Positions 26,574 to 36,085 of a stretch of 64,000 nucleotides of DNA are shown here, one piece after another. The notes beneath the pieces are model-generated. The model was not told where the DNA came from. It saw only the letters and a program-made list of their open reading frames with translations, and did no database searches. The stretch is from positions 4,650,001 through 4,714,000 of the forward strand of contig NZ_VIVK01000001.1 in assembly GCF_007828865.1 (NCBI RefSeq), written 5' to 3'. Every line of letters starts with the position of its first letter. Position 1 is the first letter of the stretch. Source of the DNA: Kribbella amoyensis (GTDB lineage: Bacteria > Actinomycetota > Actinomycetes > Propionibacteriales > Kribbellaceae). The translations under genes were made by a program, and so were the position numbers.

Positions 26574-29417
26574 GTGGAAGTGGCAGGTAGACGTCTGAGT
26601 TCTGTCGTGCTGGCGATCGCGACCGCGATCGCCGTCTGGCTGGTACCCGTTCAGGCCACACAGGCCGTCCAGGTGCCACAGGACCGGGTCGTCAGCGACG
26701 ATCCGGCCAACTTCACGCCGAACGTGCTCGACGGCTCGGTCAAGTCGATCGTGCAGGTCGGGAACACGATCCTGATCGGCGGTGTGTTCACCCAGATCCA
26801 AGCGGCCTCCGGCGGCCCGATCCTGGCCCGCCGGAACCTCGCCGCGTTCGACGCCACCACCGGCGCGATCAGTACCAGCTTCGCGCCGAATCCGGACGGC
26901 GAGGTGACCACGATCATCCCGTCCGGTGACGGGTCGACGGTCTACATCGGCGGCTCGTTCAACAATGTCAGCGGCGCGGCCTCGGTGAGCACGGCCCGGA
27001 TCAACGCCACCACCGGCGCCCGGGTGACGACCTTCGTGCCGCCGGCGCTGACCGGCCGGATCAAGGACATGCGGCTGGTCGGCAACCGGCTCTGGCTGGC
27101 CGGCACCTTCACGCACGTGCAGGGCCGGGCGCAGGCCGCGCTCGCCACCGTGAACGCGACCACCGGCGCGTACGACCCGTACATGAGCCTGGTCATCGCC
27201 GGCGTGCACAACGGCGGCAACACCACCGTGATCAAGATGGACGTCAGCCCGAACGGCAACCAGCTGGTGGCCATCGGCAACTTCGACACCATCTCCGGGT
27301 CGCAGCACCACCAGGCGTTCATGCTGAACCTGAGCGGCGCGTCCGCGGCGGTGGAGAACTGGCAGACCAACTTCTACAACACCGCCTGCTCACGCTCGTT
27401 CCAGACCTACATGCGCGACCTGGACTTCTCGCCGGACGGCTCGTACTTCGTCATCTCCACCACCGGCGCGTACGGCGGGGCGGGGACGGCGTGCGACTCG
27501 ACCGCCCGCTGGAACTCCAACGCACGCGGCAGCGGCCTGACGTACTACTGGCTGAACAACACCGGCGGCGACACCACGTACGCCGTCGCGGCCACCGGGA
27601 CCGCGGTCTACGTCGGCGGGCACCAGCGCTGGCAGAACAACCCGTTCGCCGGTGACCGGGCCGGTCAGGGCGCCGTGTCCCGGCCGGGCATCGCCGCCCT
27701 CGATCCGGCCAACGGCCTGCCGTTCTCGTGGAACCCGACCAGGGAACGCGGGGTCGGCGTGTTCGACCTGCTCGCCACCTCGACCGGGTTGTGGGTCGGT
27801 TCGGACACCGAGCACCTCGGGCAGAACTTCGAGTACCACCCGCGGATCGCGTTCTTCCCGCTCTCCGGGGGCACGCTGATCCAGCCCAACGTGACACCGA
27901 CGTTGCCGGGCACGATCTACCAGGCCGGTCCGCGGAACCCGCAGGCCGACACGGTCACCCGGACGACGTACGACGGGACCACGTTCGGGACGCCGGCCTC
28001 GGCCGGGAACGGCGGGATCACCTGGGGTTCGACGAACCGCGGTGCGTTCATGCTCAACGGGTCGCTGTACGCCGGCTGGTCGGACGGGACGTTCAACCGG
28101 CGCACCTACAACGGCACCACGTTCGGGACGCCGACGGCGATCAACACCGGGGACCTGCTCGTGAACATGACCACCTGGCACAGTGAGGTGGCCCAGATCT
28201 CCGGCATGTTCTTCGACAGCGGCCGGATCTACTACACGCTCGCGGGGCAGTCGAGCCTGTTCTACCGGTACTTCACGCCGCAGAGCGGGGTCGTCGGCGC
28301 GCTCCGGTACACCGCGACCGGCAACGTCGCGGGGATCAACTGGTCCCAGGTCCAGGGCATGTTCGTCACTCCGACCGCGATCTACTGGGCGAGCTCGGTG
28401 GACGGCGATCTGCGCCGGGCCGGCTGGTCCCAGGCGACGGGGGTACCGACCGGGTCGTCGACCGTGGTCTCGACCGGAGAATGGAGGTCCCGGGCACTCT
28501 TCCTGTTTCTAGGTGTCCAGGCGCCTCCGAACCAGAACCCGGTGGCCCAGGTCGGGATCAGCTGCAGCGGACTGAGCTGCACGTACTCCTCGGCCGGCTC
28601 GTCGGACCCGGACGGCTCCATCGCGTCGTACGCGTGGACCTTCGGTGACGGCGGGACGTCGACCGCGGCGAACCCGACGCACACCTACACCACGGCCGGG
28701 ACGTACTCGGTCTCGCTCACCGTCACCGACAACTCCGGTGGGACCGGACAGCGGACCCAGTCCGTCAGCGTCGCACCGGTGGGCGCGAGCCCGATCACGT
28801 TCGTCGGGGCGAACAGCGTGAACACGAACGCCACGCAGTTCAACGTCACCGTGCCACCAGGGACTCCGGCCGGCGCGTTGCTGCTGCTGACCTTCACCGA
28901 CAACGACCCGGCGCCGACGGTGACGGGTCCGGCCGGCTGGACCCAGGTGCATACGGCGAGCTCGACCAACCAGCAGGGCCGGGTGTGGCGCAAGACGGCC
29001 ACCGCGGCCGACGCGGGCAGCGTCGTCGGCGTGACGACGTCCGCACTCACCAAGGGCAGTGCGACCGTCCTCGCGTACTCCGGCGTCTCCGGGACCACAC
29101 CGGTCGCGGCGTCGGCGGCGGGGAGCGAGACGGTCGCGCAGAACGCCCACACGACGCCGACGGTGGCCTCCTCGGTCAGCGGCGCGCGCCTGATCAGTTA
29201 CTGGGGCGAGAAGTCGTCCGCCACGACGACCCTCACCCCGCCGGCCGGTCTGACGGTGCGTGCCGCCACGACCGGTAGCGGGTCGGGCCGGATCACCACC
29301 TTGGTGGGGGACAGCGGCCCGTTCAGCCCCGGCACGCTCGGCGGCCTGACCGCGGTCGCGGACTCCGCGTCGGCGCGGGCCTTGATGTTCAGCGTCGTGG
29401 TGGCACCGGCGCCGTAG
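26574..29417 (+). CDS. Secreted beta-propeller/PKD protein (paralogue 2)
   Basis: 947-residue paralogue of the preceding protein. The signal peptide is followed by the same mature start (ATQA|VQVPQDR). The propeller repeats match almost blade for blade (VGNTILIGGVFTQIQ, GTACDSTARWNSNARGSG). There is only one PKD domain, at about 652-740 (SYAWTFGDGGTSTAANPTHT), then the shared C-terminal beta domain at 740-947. The start is GTG at 26574 or GTG at 26580; both precede the signal segment. It lies 73 bp after the first copy. Difference in PKD number suggests domain gain or loss after tandem duplication. Confidence 0.85.
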   Translation: MEVAGRRLSSVVLAIATAIAVWLVPVQATQAVQVPQDRVVSDDPANFTPNVLDGSVKSIVQVGNTILIGGVFTQIQAASGGPILARRNLAAFDATTGAISTSFAPNPDGEVTTIIPSGDGSTVYIGGSFNNVSGAASVSTARINATTGARVTTFVPPALTGRIKDMRLVGNRLWLAGTFTHVQGRAQAALATVNATTGAYDPYMSLVIAGVHNGGNTTVIKMDVSPNGNQLVAIGNFDTISGSQHHQAFMLNLSGASAAVENWQTNFYNTACSRSFQTYMRDLDFSPDGSYFVISTTGAYGGAGTACDSTARWNSNARGSGLTYYWLNNTGGDTTYAVAATGTAVYVGGHQRWQNNPFAGDRAGQGAVSRPGIAALDPANGLPFSWNPTRERGVGVFDLLATSTGLWVGSDTEHLGQNFEYHPRIAFFPLSGGTLIQPNVTPTLPGTIYQAGPRNPQADTVTRTTYDGTTFGTPASAGNGGITWGSTNRGAFMLNGSLYAGWSDGTFNRRTYNGTTFGTPTAINTGDLLVNMTTWHSEVAQISGMFFDSGRIYYTLAGQSSLFYRYFTPQSGVVGALRYTATGNVAGINWSQVQGMFVTPTAIYWASSVDGDLRRAGWSQATGVPTGSSTVVSTGEWRSRALFLFLGVQAPPNQNPVAQVGISCSGLSCTYSSAGSSDPDGSIASYAWTFGDGGTSTAANPTHTYTTAGTYSVSLTVTDNSGGTGQRTQSVSVAPVGASPITFVGANSVNTNATQFNVTVPPGTPAGALLLLTFTDNDPAPTVTGPAGWTQVHTASSTNQQGRVWRKTATAADAGSVVGVTTSALTKGSATVLAYSGVSGTTPVAASAAGSETVAQNAHTTPTVASSVSGARLISYWGEKSSATTTLTPPAGLTVRAATTGSGSGRITTLVGDSGPFSPGTLGGLTAVADSASARALMFSVVVAPAP

Positions 29418-29547
29418 TACAGCGGGACAACCGGTGGACCGGAGCTCTTCCCGCGGAGCGCGTTCCGGTCCACCACACCGAGGGCCTTGGCTGGGGGGAG
29501 GCGCCGGACACCGGCGTTCCAGCCGAGCCCGTGTACAGGGGGTTGAG

Positions 29548-32361
29548 ATGGCCTTACGCCGTTGGCCGTTGTTCGCCGTTGTCCTCGCGTTGGTGGCCGC
29601 ACTCGGCCTCGCGGCGACCGAACGGGAAGCGGACGCAGTCCAGCTGCCGCAGACCACGATCGTCAGCGACAACCCGGTGGACTGGACCCCGCACGCGCTC
29701 AACGGAGAGGTCCACGCGCTGATCCAGATCGGGAACCGGGTGATCGTCGGCGGGACGTTCACCACGATCCGGTCGGCGACCAGTTCGACCCAGATCAGCC
29801 GGCGCTCGATCTTCGCGTACAACGCGACCACCGGCGCCCTGGATCCCACCTTCCTGCCGGTGGTGAACGGGTCGGTCGACACGTTGCTGGCCAGTGACGA
29901 CGGGCAGTCGGTGTACATCGGCGGCGGCTTCACGACCGTCAACGGCACCAGCCAGCCGCGGCTGGCCCGGGTGAACCTGGACAACGGCAGCCTGGTCACC
30001 ACGTTCCGGCCGAGCGTCAACCGGCAGGTGTACGACCTCAAGAAGTCCGGCGGGCGGCTGTACCTCGGCGGGCTGTTCACGGCGGTCGGCGGCCAGCCGC
30101 GGACCGTCCTGGCGGCGGTCGACCCGGACACCGGCGCGGTCGACCCGTTCCTCGCGATCACCTTCGCCGCGCCGGTCCGGGGGGCCGAGCTGCAGGTGGA
30201 CAAGTTCGACATCACCCCGGACGGCAGCAAGCTGATTGCCATTGGCAACTTCTCGCAGGTGGGCGGGCTGTCCCGGACCCAGATCGTCATGCTGGACCTG
30301 GCCGGCGCCACCGCCACGGTCCGCAACTGGCACACGGCCCGGTTCGAACCGGACTGCTCCTCGCAGTTCTGGACGTACGTGCACGACGTCGACTTCTCGC
30401 CGGACGGCGCGTACTTCGTCGTCGTCACCACGGGCGGCACCCCACCGAACCGGCTGTGCGACTCGGCGTCGCGCTGGGAGACCAACGCGACCGGGAGCAA
30501 CCTGCAGCCGAGCTGGATCAACTACACGGGCGGTGACACGCTCTGGAGCGTCGGGATCACCAGTGTCGCGGTGTACATCGGTGGTCACCAGCGCTGGGTC
30601 AACAACACCGGCGGCAGCAACAACGCGGCGCCGGGCGCGGTCTCCCGGGAGGGTCTGGCCGCGCTCGACCCGCTGAACGGCCTGCCGTTCTCCTGGAACC
30701 CGACCCGGACCCGCGGGGTCGGCGTCTTCGACCTGACCGCGGTCCCGGGCGGGCTGCTGATGGGCAGCGACACCGACCGGGTCGGCCAGAACTACGAGTT
30801 CCACGGCCGGCTGGCGATGTTCCCGAACTCGTCCCTGGTCCCGCCGCCCGGGTACACCGGCCAGCTGCCCGGCCCGGTGTACCGGCTGGGCGCGACCACG
30901 ACGGTCCGCTCGTACGACGGCACCACGGCCGGCTCGGCGAACCCGGTGAACACCGGCACCACCAGCTTCGCGAACGCGCGCGGCGCGGTGATGATCGACG
31001 GCAACCTGTACACCGGGACGACCGACGGCACGCTGACCCGCCGGACCTTCAACGGCACCACGTTCGGTCCGGCGGCGACCGTGAACCTGCGCGGCCTGAC
31101 CGCCTTCGCGACCGACCTGCGGAACGCGACCGGGATGTACTTCAGCAACGGCCGGCTGTTCTATACCGTGGCCGGCCAGTCCTCGCTGTACTACCGGTAC
31201 TTCACCCCGGAGAGCCAGGTGGTCGGCGCCAGCCGGTTCGTGGCCAGCGGCAACCTCACCGGGGTGAACTGGAGCCAGGTGGCCGGGATGTTCCTGTCCG
31301 GCAACCAGTTGTACTGGGCGACCAGCGGTGACGGCAACCTGCACCGGGTGAACTTCGCGAACAACGTCCCGGTGGCCGGGACCGCGGTCGTGGTCAGCGG
31401 TCCGGGGATCGACGGCCAGGACTGGCGGTCGCAGGGCTCGTTCCTGCTCGCCGGCACCGGCCCGGTCCCGAACATCCGACCGTCGGCCGCCTGGTCCGGG
31501 ACCTGCGACCTGCTGGCCTGCGACTTCAGCGGGACCGGCTCCAGCGACCCGGACGGCAGCATCGCGACGTACGAGTGGGACTTCGGCGACGGCAGTACGG
31601 CGACCGGGGCGACCCCGTCGCACACGTATACGGCGCCCGGCTCGTACACGGTGACGCTGACGGTGACCGACAACGAGGGCGCGACCGGGACCGACAGCCG
31701 GCCGCTGACCGTGTCCGACGTCGCGAACCCGATCGAGTTCGTCGGCGCCAACTCGTCGAACCAGAACGCGTTGACCCATACCGTGACGGTGCCACCGGCA
31801 ACGAGTGCGGGCGACGGGTTGCTGCTGTTCTTCACCCAGAACACCTCGGCGACCCTGACCGGACCGACCGGCGTGACCGGCTGGACGTTGCTCCGGACCG
31901 TCACCGGCTCGGGGTACGTCACCAGGGTCTGGCAGAAGGTGGCTGGACCGAACGACGCGAACCAGAGCGTGTCGGTGAACCTGTCCGCCTACAGCAAGGC
32001 GGGTCTCACCGTCGCGGCGTACTCGGGCACGAGCCAGACGAGCCCGGTGGGCGCCTTCGCCTCGGCGACCGAGACGGTGACCAGGGCCGGTCACACGACC
32101 CCGGTGATCAACTCGACGATCCCGGGCGCGTGGCGCGTGTCGTACTGGGCGGACAAGTCCTCGGCGACGACGGCCTGGACGGCGCCGGCGGGGGAGCAGG
32201 TCCGCAGTACGTCCTTCGGTCTGCCGAGCGGCTACATCTCCACGCTGCTGACGGACCGGGGTGCCGCGGTACCGACGGGATCGCAGGGCGGCCTCACCGC
32301 GACCGCGAACAGCTCGAACTCCTCCGCGACCATGTGGACCCTGCTGTTGAGTCCGCGATGA
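29548..32361 (+). CDS. Secreted beta-propeller/PKD protein (paralogue 3)
   Basis: 937-residue third tandem paralogue, more divergent than the first two. The signal peptide ends EADA|VQLPQT. Propeller repeats include IGNRVIVGGTFTTIRS and SVYIGGGFTTVNGT. One PKD domain lies at about 641-727 (TYEWDFGDGSTATGATPSHT). The shared C-terminal beta domain at about 728-937 keeps DGLLLFFTQN and SYWADKSSATTAW. ATG 29548 is chosen as the signal-peptide start, with GGGGGTTGAG just upstream. Its stop overlaps the start of the LamG-like lipoprotein gene (GATGA), so the two are coupled. Confidence 0.85.
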   Translation: MALRRWPLFAVVLALVAALGLAATEREADAVQLPQTTIVSDNPVDWTPHALNGEVHALIQIGNRVIVGGTFTTIRSATSSTQISRRSIFAYNATTGALDPTFLPVVNGSVDTLLASDDGQSVYIGGGFTTVNGTSQPRLARVNLDNGSLVTTFRPSVNRQVYDLKKSGGRLYLGGLFTAVGGQPRTVLAAVDPDTGAVDPFLAITFAAPVRGAELQVDKFDITPDGSKLIAIGNFSQVGGLSRTQIVMLDLAGATATVRNWHTARFEPDCSSQFWTYVHDVDFSPDGAYFVVVTTGGTPPNRLCDSASRWETNATGSNLQPSWINYTGGDTLWSVGITSVAVYIGGHQRWVNNTGGSNNAAPGAVSREGLAALDPLNGLPFSWNPTRTRGVGVFDLTAVPGGLLMGSDTDRVGQNYEFHGRLAMFPNSSLVPPPGYTGQLPGPVYRLGATTTVRSYDGTTAGSANPVNTGTTSFANARGAVMIDGNLYTGTTDGTLTRRTFNGTTFGPAATVNLRGLTAFATDLRNATGMYFSNGRLFYTVAGQSSLYYRYFTPESQVVGASRFVASGNLTGVNWSQVAGMFLSGNQLYWATSGDGNLHRVNFANNVPVAGTAVVVSGPGIDGQDWRSQGSFLLAGTGPVPNIRPSAAWSGTCDLLACDFSGTGSSDPDGSIATYEWDFGDGSTATGATPSHTYTAPGSYTVTLTVTDNEGATGTDSRPLTVSDVANPIEFVGANSSNQNALTHTVTVPPATSAGDGLLLFFTQNTSATLTGPTGVTGWTLLRTVTGSGYVTRVWQKVAGPNDANQSVSVNLSAYSKAGLTVAAYSGTSQTSPVGAFASATETVTRAGHTTPVINSTIPGAWRVSYWADKSSATTAWTAPAGEQVRSTSFGLPSGYISTLLTDRGAAVPTGSQGGLTATANSSNSSATMWTLLLSPR

Positions 32362-33173
32362 ACCGAAGAGGGTGGATCGCCGTGGGGACGGCGTTGGTCG
32401 TCCTCGGTACGGCAACGGGGTGCGGTCCGGCCGCGGGCGAGGACGGTGCGATGGACGAGATCGCGTCCACCGCGACACCGCCGCCGCCACAGTTGCTGCT
32501 CACGTTCGACGACCAGGAAGCAGGATCAGCCGCGGGACGCGAGATCCGCAGCGACGGCGGCTCCGCGGCCATCGTCGAGATGCTCACCGTCAACAAGGCC
32601 ACGGCCGCCTTCGAGAAGGGGAGCAACGGCAGCACGGCGCTGAGGTTCCCGGCGTACTCGGGCACGTCGTCAGGCTCGTTCGCGGCACTGCGGATCGAGC
32701 CGGAGGAGTGGTTGTCGCCGGGCGAAGCGGAGTTCACGTTCGGCGCCGACATCAGACTCAACAAGCTCACCAACGGCAGCGAGATCGACAACGGCGACAA
32801 CGTCCTCCAAAGGGGGCTCTTCGCCGACTCGGCCCAGTACAAGATCCAGGTCGACAAACACCGCCCCTCCTGCGTGATCCGCGGCAGCGAGGGCGCGGTG
32901 GTGGTGAAGTCCAAACAAGACCTGGACCCGGCCAAGTGGTACCGCCTGAGCTGCCACCGCCTGGACCGCACGGTCACGCTGACCGTGTCGGAGGTGGGGT
33001 CGGACGCGGCACCTCTCGTGGTGGAGAAGACAGGCGCCATCGGCACCCTCGACCTGATCGGAACCGAGCCGCTCTCCATAGGAGCCAAAATAGGAGCAGA
33101 CGGCGAAGTAGTCCGCTCCAGCACAGACCAGTTCAACGGCTGGATCGACAACGTCAGCTACCTGAGAATCTGA
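32358..33173 (+). CDS. LamG-like lipoprotein
   Basis: 271-residue lipoprotein. The signal ends VVLGTATGC with lipobox Cys22. The mature part is a concanavalin-A/LamG-type jelly roll: LLLTFDDQEAGS, ALRFPAYSGTSSG, FTFGADIRL, GLFADSAQYKIQVDKHRPSC, WYRLSCHRLDRTVTLTV and a terminal GWIDNVSYLRI. Such domains bind carbohydrate or protein surfaces. It is translationally coupled to the third propeller gene, suggesting a membrane-anchored partner, which is inference. Confidence 0.82.
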   Translation: MNRRGWIAVGTALVVLGTATGCGPAAGEDGAMDEIASTATPPPPQLLLTFDDQEAGSAAGREIRSDGGSAAIVEMLTVNKATAAFEKGSNGSTALRFPAYSGTSSGSFAALRIEPEEWLSPGEAEFTFGADIRLNKLTNGSEIDNGDNVLQRGLFADSAQYKIQVDKHRPSCVIRGSEGAVVVKSKQDLDPAKWYRLSCHRLDRTVTLTVSEVGSDAAPLVVEKTGAIGTLDLIGTEPLSIGAKIGADGEVVRSSTDQFNGWIDNVSYLRI

Positions 33174-33221
33174 AGTGTCTGCGCGTGGTTGATGTCGGCA
33201 CGCAGGTGACGCGAGCCCAGC

Positions 33222-33253
33222 GCCCAACCACCCAGCAAGCTGGGGAGTTGGGC
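33222..33253 (+). terminator. Hairpin terminator after LamG lipoprotein
   Basis: GCCCAAC (33222-33228) pairs with GTTGGGC (33247-33253), and the inner CCCAGC pairs with GCTGGG around AA, giving a stacked 13-bp stem. It lies 49 bp after the lipoprotein stop. There is no strong T tract. The rest of the 199-bp gap before the IS110 gene holds nothing recognisable. Confidence 0.6.
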
Positions 33254-33359
33254 CGGGGCTGCCGGACGTGCAGCACTCATCAACCTGGGCGGCCGGCTGG
33301 GTGTCGGACTGGAGTAGGCGTGCAGGGCGTGGGGCGGTCGGTTGGTGGGGAGGTTGGAT

Positions 33360-34560
33360 GCTCCTATGGATGTCAAGTAGTGGCTGGTTGCTTGTTGGTG
33401 GTGGGTTGTGTTTGGCGGAGTGTGTAGTAGATCTCGCGGGCGATGAGTCGTTTGAGGCAGCGGATGGTGTCTTTTTTGGACAGGCCGTCGGCGGTGCGTT
33501 TGGCGAGGTAGGTGTGGGTGCGTGGGTCCCAGCGGAGTCGGTTGATGACGATGAGGTAGAGGGCTTTGTTGGCTTGGCGGTCGCCGCCGCGGTTGAGGCG
33601 GTGGCGTTGTGTTTGGCCTGAGGATGCGGGGATCGGGGCGGCGCCGCAGAGCATCGCGAAGGCGGCTTCGGAGTGGATCCGTTCGGGGTTGGGGCCGGCG
33701 GTGACCAGGAGCTGCCCGGCGATGTCGGGGCCGACTCCGGTGAGCTGGAGAAGGGCCGGGTTGATCGTTTCGATCAGTGCTGTGATGAGGGTGTCGAGCT
33801 CGGCGATCTCTTGTTGGGCGGTGGTGTAGCGGCGTGCCAGTGAACGCAGCGCGGTTTTGACGGCTTGTTCGGGGACGCCGATCTGGGTGGAATCGGGTCG
33901 CAGGTTGCGGCAGGTGTGGATCAGGCGGGCGGTGGTGAGGCCTCGTAGCTGGTCGCGCAGACCATGGGGTGCGGTCACGATCAGGGCTTTGATCTGGCGC
34001 ATGCAGCCGGCGCGTTGGTCGACGGCGCTGGTGCGGGCGACCCGCAGGTTCCGCAGCGCCTCGACCTGGCTGTCGCGGTTTTTGGGGGTGCCGGTGCGGA
34101 CTTTGCCCAGGGCGGCGCGGGCGGCGGCTTCGGCATCGATCGGGTCGGATTTCCCGGCCCGGCGGCGGGTCTTACGGTTCGGCCGGTCGATCTCGACGAC
34201 CGTGATGCCTTGCTCGCTCAGATAGGTCGTCAGACCGGCCCCGTAGGCGCCGGTGCCCTCCACTCCGGCCAGGACCAGCCGCCCGAACGACCGCAGCCAG
34301 GCCAGCAGCGCGGCATAGCCGGCCCGGGTGGTGGGAAACGTGGCATGGCCGAGCATCCGGCCGGTCTGATCGATCGCGGCCGCGGTGTGAGTGTCTCGGT
34401 GGGTGTCGACACCACCGGTGATCTCGACCTGGGACCGGGCCTCTGCTCGTGGCATGGTGGGTACTGCCGTCCTTCCACTGGCTAGGGATGAGGGCGGCAC
34501 GCACCAGCCGAGGCGAGCGGACAAGACAGTGATGGGTGCCTGCTGGCACAGGCTCCTATG
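33360..34560 (-). mobile_element. IS110-family insertion sequence (edges tentative)
   Basis: Contains the IS110-type transposase gene. GCTCCTATG occurs at 33360-33368 and 34552-34560, bracketing the gene and about 100 bp of upstream non-coding DNA. As expected for IS110, there are no terminal inverted repeats. Short matching sequence at both edges fits the core duplication left by these recombinases. The upstream stretch 34456-34551, which includes the hairpin GTGCCAGCAGGCAC (reverse strand), is where a bridge RNA would be encoded. It is short for one, so the true right edge may lie further out. Confidence 0.45.
33373..34455 (-). CDS. IS110-family transposase
   Basis: 360-residue DEDD-type recombinase. 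The N-terminal RuvC-like domain starts VEITGGVDTHRDTHTAAAID (Asp17) and includes VLAGVEGTGAYG and GKSDPIDAEAAARAAL. The C-terminal Tnp_20-type domain has LTGVGPDIAGQLLVTAG and AAPIPASSGQTQRHRLNRGG, containing the catalytic serine region. The ATG at 34455 begins the conserved domain; the frame is open upstream but without family similarity. The gene is full length with no frameshift. Confidence 0.92.
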   Translation of the reverse strand: MPRAEARSQVEITGGVDTHRDTHTAAAIDQTGRMLGHATFPTTRAGYAALLAWLRSFGRLVLAGVEGTGAYGAGLTTYLSEQGITVVEIDRPNRKTRRRAGKSDPIDAEAAARAALGKVRTGTPKNRDSQVEALRNLRVARTSAVDQRAGCMRQIKALIVTAPHGLRDQLRGLTTARLIHTCRNLRPDSTQIGVPEQAVKTALRSLARRYTTAQQEIAELDTLITALIETINPALLQLTGVGPDIAGQLLVTAGPNPERIHSEAAFAMLCGAAPIPASSGQTQRHRLNRGGDRQANKALYLIVINRLRWDPRTHTYLAKRTADGLSKKDTIRCLKRLIAREIYYTLRQTQPTTNKQPATT

Positions 34561-34675
34561 AGGTCACAAACCCCTCGTCCGGTGAGTGCACGTGACCCCC
34601 GCAGTGGTCGACCGACATATCCAATTCAAGACCCGGGACTGCCCCGAGTTCAGTTGACTCGTGGGGTGTGGTGGT

Positions 34676-35542
34676 TCAGGCCGCGAGTACGACCGGTTGA
34701 AGTGTCTCAAACTCGATGGGTGTGAGTTTGCCGAGGCCGCGTTGGCGGCGTCGGCGGTGGTAGGTGGTCTCGATCCAGGACACGATCGCCAGACGCAGTT
34801 CGTGTCTGGTGGTCCAGCGTCGTCGGTCCAGAACATTCTTCTGCAGCAGGGCGAAGAATGACTCCATCGCGGCGTTGTCGCCGCAAGCTCCGACGCGGCC
34901 CATTGATCCGCGCAGCTGGTAGGCCTTCAAGACCCGGACGAATTTCGTGGACCGGAACTGGCTGCCGCGATCCGAGTGCACGATCAGATTGGCAGTTGGT
35001 GCCCGCAAGGCGATCGCGTTCCGCAGCGCTGACACCGCCAGGGACGCCTTCATTCGTGACCCGATCGAGTAACCGACGATCCGGTTGGAGTAGACGTCCT
35101 TGATCGCGCAGAGGTAGAGCTTGCCCTCAGCTGTGGCGTGTTCGGTGATGTCGGTCAGCCAGATCAGGTTCGGTCCGGCCGCGCTGAACCCGCGTTTCAC
35201 CAGGTCGTCGTGCACCGGTGGGCCGGCCTTGCGGGTCAGGCCGCGTTTCTTGGCGTGGATCGACCAGATCCGCTCCTGCGAGCACAACCTGGCGACCCGG
35301 TTCTCACCCGCGGCGACTCCGGCGTCGGCGAGCTCGTCGGCGATCAACCGGTACCCGAACGTCGGGTCATCGGCGTGAATGTCGATGGCGACGTTGATCA
35401 GGTGCGCATCGTCGAAATCTCTTTGCGTGACAGGATTCTTGCGCCACTTGTAGAAGGCTTGGGTGGTGAAGCCGAGTACCCGGCAGGTCACCGCGACAGG
35501 GATCGCGTCGGCGGCGAGGTCAAGGACCAGCGGGTACATCAT
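34676..35542 (-). CDS. IS3-family transposase OrfB
   Basis: 288-residue integrase-core transposase with an HTH_21-like N-terminal region (TFGYRLIADELADAG) and an rve domain. The DDE triad is visible: Asp131 in LTDITEH, Asp191 in HSDRGSQF and Glu227 in NAAMESFF, the 35-residue D-E spacing being exact for the family. The ATG at 35542 overlaps the orfA stop (AAAATGATG). It can be made by coupling or as an OrfAB frameshift product. Confidence 0.95.
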   Translation of the reverse strand: MMYPLVLDLAADAIPVAVTCRVLGFTTQAFYKWRKNPVTQRDFDDAHLINVAIDIHADDPTFGYRLIADELADAGVAAGENRVARLCSQERIWSIHAKKRGLTRKAGPPVHDDLVKRGFSAAGPNLIWLTDITEHATAEGKLYLCAIKDVYSNRIVGYSIGSRMKASLAVSALRNAIALRAPTANLIVHSDRGSQFRSTKFVRVLKAYQLRGSMGRVGACGDNAAMESFFALLQKNVLDRRRWTTRHELRLAIVSWIETTYHRRRRQRGLGKLTPIEFETLQPVVLAA

Positions 35543-35832
35543 TTTGGGTTGACGTCGCGGGCGAAGTAGGCCGCGGCGCGCCGCAAGATCTCGTTCTCCT
35601 GCTCCAACTGCCGGTTGCGCTTCTTCACCTCGCGCAGCTCAGCCGACTCCTCCCGAGTGGCGCCCGACTGGTGACCGTCCTCGATATCGGCCAGCTTCAG
35701 CCAGCGCTGCAGACACGACACGGAAATCCCGAAGTCCTTCGCGACCTGCGCGATCGGCGCCTCACCCTTGCGGGCAACCGCGACCACATCACGACGGAAC
35801 TCCAACGGAAACGCTTTCGGCACGACAGACAT
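35539..35832 (-). CDS. IS3-family transposase OrfA
   Basis: 97-residue DNA-binding protein with the HTH_Tnp_1 pattern: FPLEFRRDVVAVARKGEAPI, then VAKDFGISVSCLQRWL. A leucine-zipper-like helix follows (LREVKKRNRQLEQENEILRR). The ATG at 35832 is used because it starts the conserved region and has GGAAGGAT upstream. The end overlaps orfB. Confidence 0.92.
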   Translation of the reverse strand: MSVVPKAFPLEFRRDVVAVARKGEAPIAQVAKDFGISVSCLQRWLKLADIEDGHQSGATREESAELREVKKRNRQLEQENEILRRAAAYFARDVNPK

Positions 35833-36085
35833 CCTTCCAGCAAGGACCCAAGTCCTCACAGATCAGGAGTCAACCGAACCCGGGGCAGTCCCCCCGAAGT
35901 CAGTGAGTGCTTGAGTCAGGACGACCACCGCGGGGGACCACACCCATCATCCTCACTGTGAGTGGTGCAGGTCCGCTCCCACCCACGACCGCCGGACCGC
36001 GTGCCTCAACAACTGCTGCGAGCTTGCTCGCGTCCTCGGCCGTTCGGCGGGGTGAGGTTGACCGCGACCGCCTGTGTTGCTCGGT

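Larger units (their letters stand above)
34635..35892 (-). mobile_element. Intact IS3-family insertion sequence
   Basis: 1258-bp element with 26-bp imperfect terminal inverted repeats. The left end, 34635-34660, is GGGACTGCCCCGAGTTCAGT followed by TGACTC. The right end, 35867-35892, is its complement with two mismatches. CCC flanks each outer end (34632-34634 and 35893-35895), a plausible 3-bp target duplication. It encodes orfA and orfB in the usual overlapping order. All parts look functional, so insertion may be recent. Confidence 0.88.

Noticed and set aside
29554..32490. Long minus-strand frame opposite the third propeller gene
   Set aside because: Composition is typical of an antisense shadow, whereas the plus strand encodes a signal peptide, propeller, PKD and the shared C-terminal domain.
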